In this document: piece after piece, positions 61,712 to 64,000 of the stretch
Layout of the letters: the number at the start of each line of letters is the position of its first letter
Numbering within the stretch: position 1 is the first letter of the stretch
Assembly: GCF_029227915.1 (NCBI RefSeq)
Contig: NC_079886.1
Location: 496,001-560,000, forward strand
Direction: 5' to 3'
Length of the DNA: 64,000 bases
From: Hydractinia symbiolongicarpus
Lineage: Eukaryota; Cnidaria; Hydrozoa; Anthoathecata; Hydractiniidae
The notes under the pieces: model-generated
What the model saw: only the letters and a program-made list of their open reading frames with translations
Databases searched by the model: none
Told to the model about the DNA's origin: nothing
Made by a program: the position numbers and the translations under genes

Positions 61712-62927
61712 CGAACGATTTTTTAAATTATTTTTTCACCACTAAAACGCATGACACTTGAAGTTTTCAAAAATATTCTCATTTTTGATGAGACGCTGAA
61801 TAAAAGAAGTTTAATTGCCGGCAAACGAAAACCCGCGATTTCCTGTAAATCCCGGGCTTGGGCCCTATAGTCGAATGCATACAAAGAAAGTACCCTGTGA
61901 GTAAACTCATTTTCAGAACGATTTTCTAAATTATTTTTCACCACTAAAACGCATGAGACTTGTAGTTTTCAAAAATGTTTTCATTTTTGATGAGAGGCTA
62001 AATAAAAGAAGTTTAATCGCCGGCAAACGAAAACCCACGATTTCCCGTAAATCCCGTACTCGGCCCGTATAGTCAAAAGTATACAAAGAAAGTACCCAGG
62101 GAGTAAACTCATTTCCCGAACGATTTTTTAAATTATTTTTTCACCACTAAAACGCATGAGACTTGTAGTTTTCAAAAATGTTTTCCTTTTTGATGAGACG
62201 CTAAATAAAAGAAGTTTAATCGTCGGCAAACGAAAACCCGCGAGTTCTCGTAAATCCCGTACTCGGCCCGCATAGTCAAAAGTATACAAAGAAAGTACCC
62301 AGGGAGTAAACTCATTTTCCGAACGATTTTTTAAATTATTTTTTCACCACTAAAACGCATGACACTTGAAGTTTTCAAAAATATTCTCATTTTTGATGAG
62401 ACGCTGAATAAAAGAAGTTTAATTGCCGGCAAACGAAAACCCGCGATTTCCTGTAAATCCCGGGCTTGGGCCCTATAGTCGAATGCATACAAAGAAAGTA
62501 CCCTGTGAGTAAACTCATTTTCAGAACGATTTTCTAAATTATTTTTCACCACTAAAACGCATGAGACTTGTAGTTTTCAAAAATGTTTTCATTTTTGATG
62601 AGAGGCTAAATAAAAGAAGTTTAATCGCCGGCAAACGAAAACCCACGATTTCCCGTAAATCCCGTACTCGGCCCGTATAGTCAAAAGTATACAAAGAAAG
62701 TACCCAGGGAGTAAACTCATTTCCCGAACGATTTTTTAAATTATTTTTTCACCACTAAAACGCATGAGACTTGTAGTTTTCAAAAATGTTTTCCTTTTTG
62801 ATGAGACGCTAAATAAAAGAAGTTTAATCGTCGGCAAACGAAAACCCGCGAGTTCTCGTAAATCCCGTACTCGGCCCGCATAGTCAAAAGTATACAAAGA
62901 AAGTACCCAGGGAGTAAACTCATTTTC
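61712..62927 (+). repeat. 3-monomer tandem duplication (608-bp offset)
   Basis: About 61712-62319 and 62320-62927 are two copies at 608 bp. Shared rare changes are ATGACACTTGAAG, CTTGGGCCCTATAG, ACGATTTTCTAAATT, GATGAGAGGCTAAAT, AAACCCACGATTTCC, TTTTCCTTTTTGATG and CCCGCATAGTC. No difference was noticed inside the unit, so the event is recent. Confidence 0.9.
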
Positions 62928-64000
62928 CGAACGATTTTTTAAATTATTTTTTCACCACTAAAACGCATGAGACTTGTAGTTTTCAAAAATGTTTTCATTT
63001 TTGATGAGACGCTAAATTGAAGAAGTTTAATCGCCGGCAAACGAAAACCCGCGATTTTCCGTAAATCCCGTACTCGGTCCGTATAGTCAAAAGTATACAA
63101 AGAAAGTACCCAGGGAGTAAACTCATTTTCCGAACGATTTTTTAAATTATTTCTTCACCACTAAAACGCATGAGACTTGTAGTTTTCAAAAATGTTTTCA
63201 TTTTTGATGAGACGCTAAATTGAAGAAGTTTAATCGCCGGCAAACGAAAACCCGCGATTTCCCGTAAATCCTGGACTCGGCCCGTATAGTCAAAAGTATA
63301 CAAAGAAAGTACCCAGGGATTAAATTCATTTCCCGAACGATTTTTTAAATTATTTTTTCACCACTAAAACGCATGACACTTGAAGTTTTCAAAAATGTTT
63401 TCATTTTTGATGAGAGGCTAAATAAAAGAAGTTTAATCGCCGGCAAACGAAAACCCGCGATTTCCCGTAAATCCCGTACTCGGCCCGTATAGTCAAAAGT
63501 ATACAAAGAAAGTACCCAGGGAGTAAACTCATTTCCCGAACGATTTTTTAAATTATTTTTTCACTACTAAAGCGCATGAGACTTGTAGTAATTAAAAATG
63601 TTTTCATTTTTGATGAGACGCTAAATAAAAGAAGTTTAATCGCCGGCAAACGAAAACCCGCAATTTCCCGTAAATCCCGTTCCCGGCCCGTATAGTCGAA
63701 TGTATATAAAGCAAGTACCCAGGGGAGTAAACTCATTTCCCGAACGATTTTTTCAATTATTTTTTCACCAATAAAACGCATGAGACTTGTAGTAATTAAA
63801 AATGTTTTCATTTTTGATGAGACGCTAAATAAAAGAAGTTTAATCGCCGGCAAACGAAAACCCGCAATTTCCCGTAAATCCCGTTCCCGGCCCGTATAGT
63901 CGAATGTATATAAAGCAAGTACCCAGGGGAGTAAACTCATTTCCCGAACGATTTTTTAAATTATTTTTTCACCACTACAACGCATGAGACTTGTAGTTTT
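62928..64000 (+). repeat. Right end of window: satellite with 204-bp monomer pair
   Basis: Two GCTAAATTGAAGAAG monomers come first (the second with TATTTCTTCACC), then ATGACACTTGAAG fused to GATGAGAGGC. Then come two nearly identical monomers beginning at 63572 and 63776, each 204 bp because of CCAGGGGAG. Both have GTAATTAAAAATG and GTTCCCGGCCCG. The last partial monomer (63980) is of the CACTACAACGC type, so the array continues beyond the window. Confidence 0.85.

Larger units (their letters stand above)
1..64000 (+). repeat. Satellite array, ~203-bp monomer, ~315 head-to-tail copies
   Basis: The marker ACGCATGAG, or a one- or two-base variant of it, recurs about every 203 bp from position 72 to 63980. 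All copies lie in the same orientation and the array runs off both ends of the window. Most measured intervals are 202-204 bp; the clear exceptions are 251 bp at 15091 and 175 bp at 16560. No unrelated sequence interrupts the array. The monomer is about 37% G+C. 203 is not a multiple of three, so reading frames shift from copy to copy, which argues against a repetitive protein gene. Tandem arrays of this size and unit length are typical of eukaryotic centromeric or other constitutive heterochromatin; that location is inferred. I do not recognise the satellite family or the species. Confidence 0.98.

Noticed and set aside
1-64000. CRISPR array
   Set aside because: The whole 203-bp period is conserved; there are no short repeats separated by unique spacers.
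1-64000. Telomeric repeats, rRNA or tRNA genes, microsatellites
   Set aside because: None was seen on reading through; the only simple runs are the short A and T tracts inside each monomer.

Overview
The whole 64-kb window is one uninterrupted, head-to-tail satellite DNA array. The monomer is about 203 bp (most copies 202-204 bp) and there are roughly 315 copies, all in the same orientation. I see no protein-coding gene, RNA gene, transposon, inversion or unrelated insert. Many 60-140-codon open frames exist on both strands, but each is a frame across one or two monomers that recurs wherever the monomer recurs, so none is annotated as a gene. Such an array points to nuclear heterochromatin of a eukaryote (centromeric, pericentromeric or subtelomeric). 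The species cannot be read from the sequence. The monomer is about 37% G+C with 13 CpG dinucleotides, so it is not CpG-depleted.

One monomer, phased to start at ACGCATGAG, contains in order: a 9-bp inverted repeat with a four-T loop (monomer positions 21-42); an AATAAA-containing A-rich stretch (about 53-60); a GC-rich core beginning with GCCGGC (71-76), with four CCCG tetramers spaced 10, 9 and 11 bp (86-119); a GTATAC or TATA-like segment (about 121-140); a GAGTAAACTC segment (153-162); and a pure A/T tract (about 175-193).

Higher-order structure changes along the window. 1-8.1 kb: three nested copies (A, B, C) of a 2.0-2.6-kb block, with a 5-monomer repeat inside. 8.1-16.6 kb: a 15-monomer displacement and a 5-monomer repeat, ending near an out-of-register junction (15.2 kb) and a truncated monomer (16.56 kb). 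16.7-23 kb: a 6-monomer repeat, then a dimer duplication. 23-29.9 kb: a 4-monomer tandem duplication whose unduplicated form lies at 28.0-30.1 kb. 29.9-33.5 kb: a 6-monomer duplication and a 3-monomer duplication. 33.5-39.2 kb: alternating 4+3 monomer units, giving a 7-monomer period. 39.2-44.7 kb: blocks shared with 31-33 kb and 38-39 kb. 44.7-52.0 kb: a 3,650-bp tandem duplication that looks nearly identical, each half holding two 7-monomer units. 52-58 kb: 1,418-bp 7-monomer units with a 6-monomer interruption. 58.2-60.3 kb: a 1,013-bp 5-monomer duplication. 61-64 kb: a 608-bp 3-monomer duplication and 204-bp monomers.

Monomer subfamilies are zoned. A subtype with ACTTATCCTG and TATAAAAG is confined to the first 27.4 kb; a subtype with CTTGGCCCCTATAG begins at about 20.1 kb; a subtype with GTTCCCGGCCCG begins at about 26.0 kb. 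This is what ongoing unequal exchange and local amplification would leave. All comparisons were made by eye, so block edges are good to about 10-50 bp and no percent identities are given.
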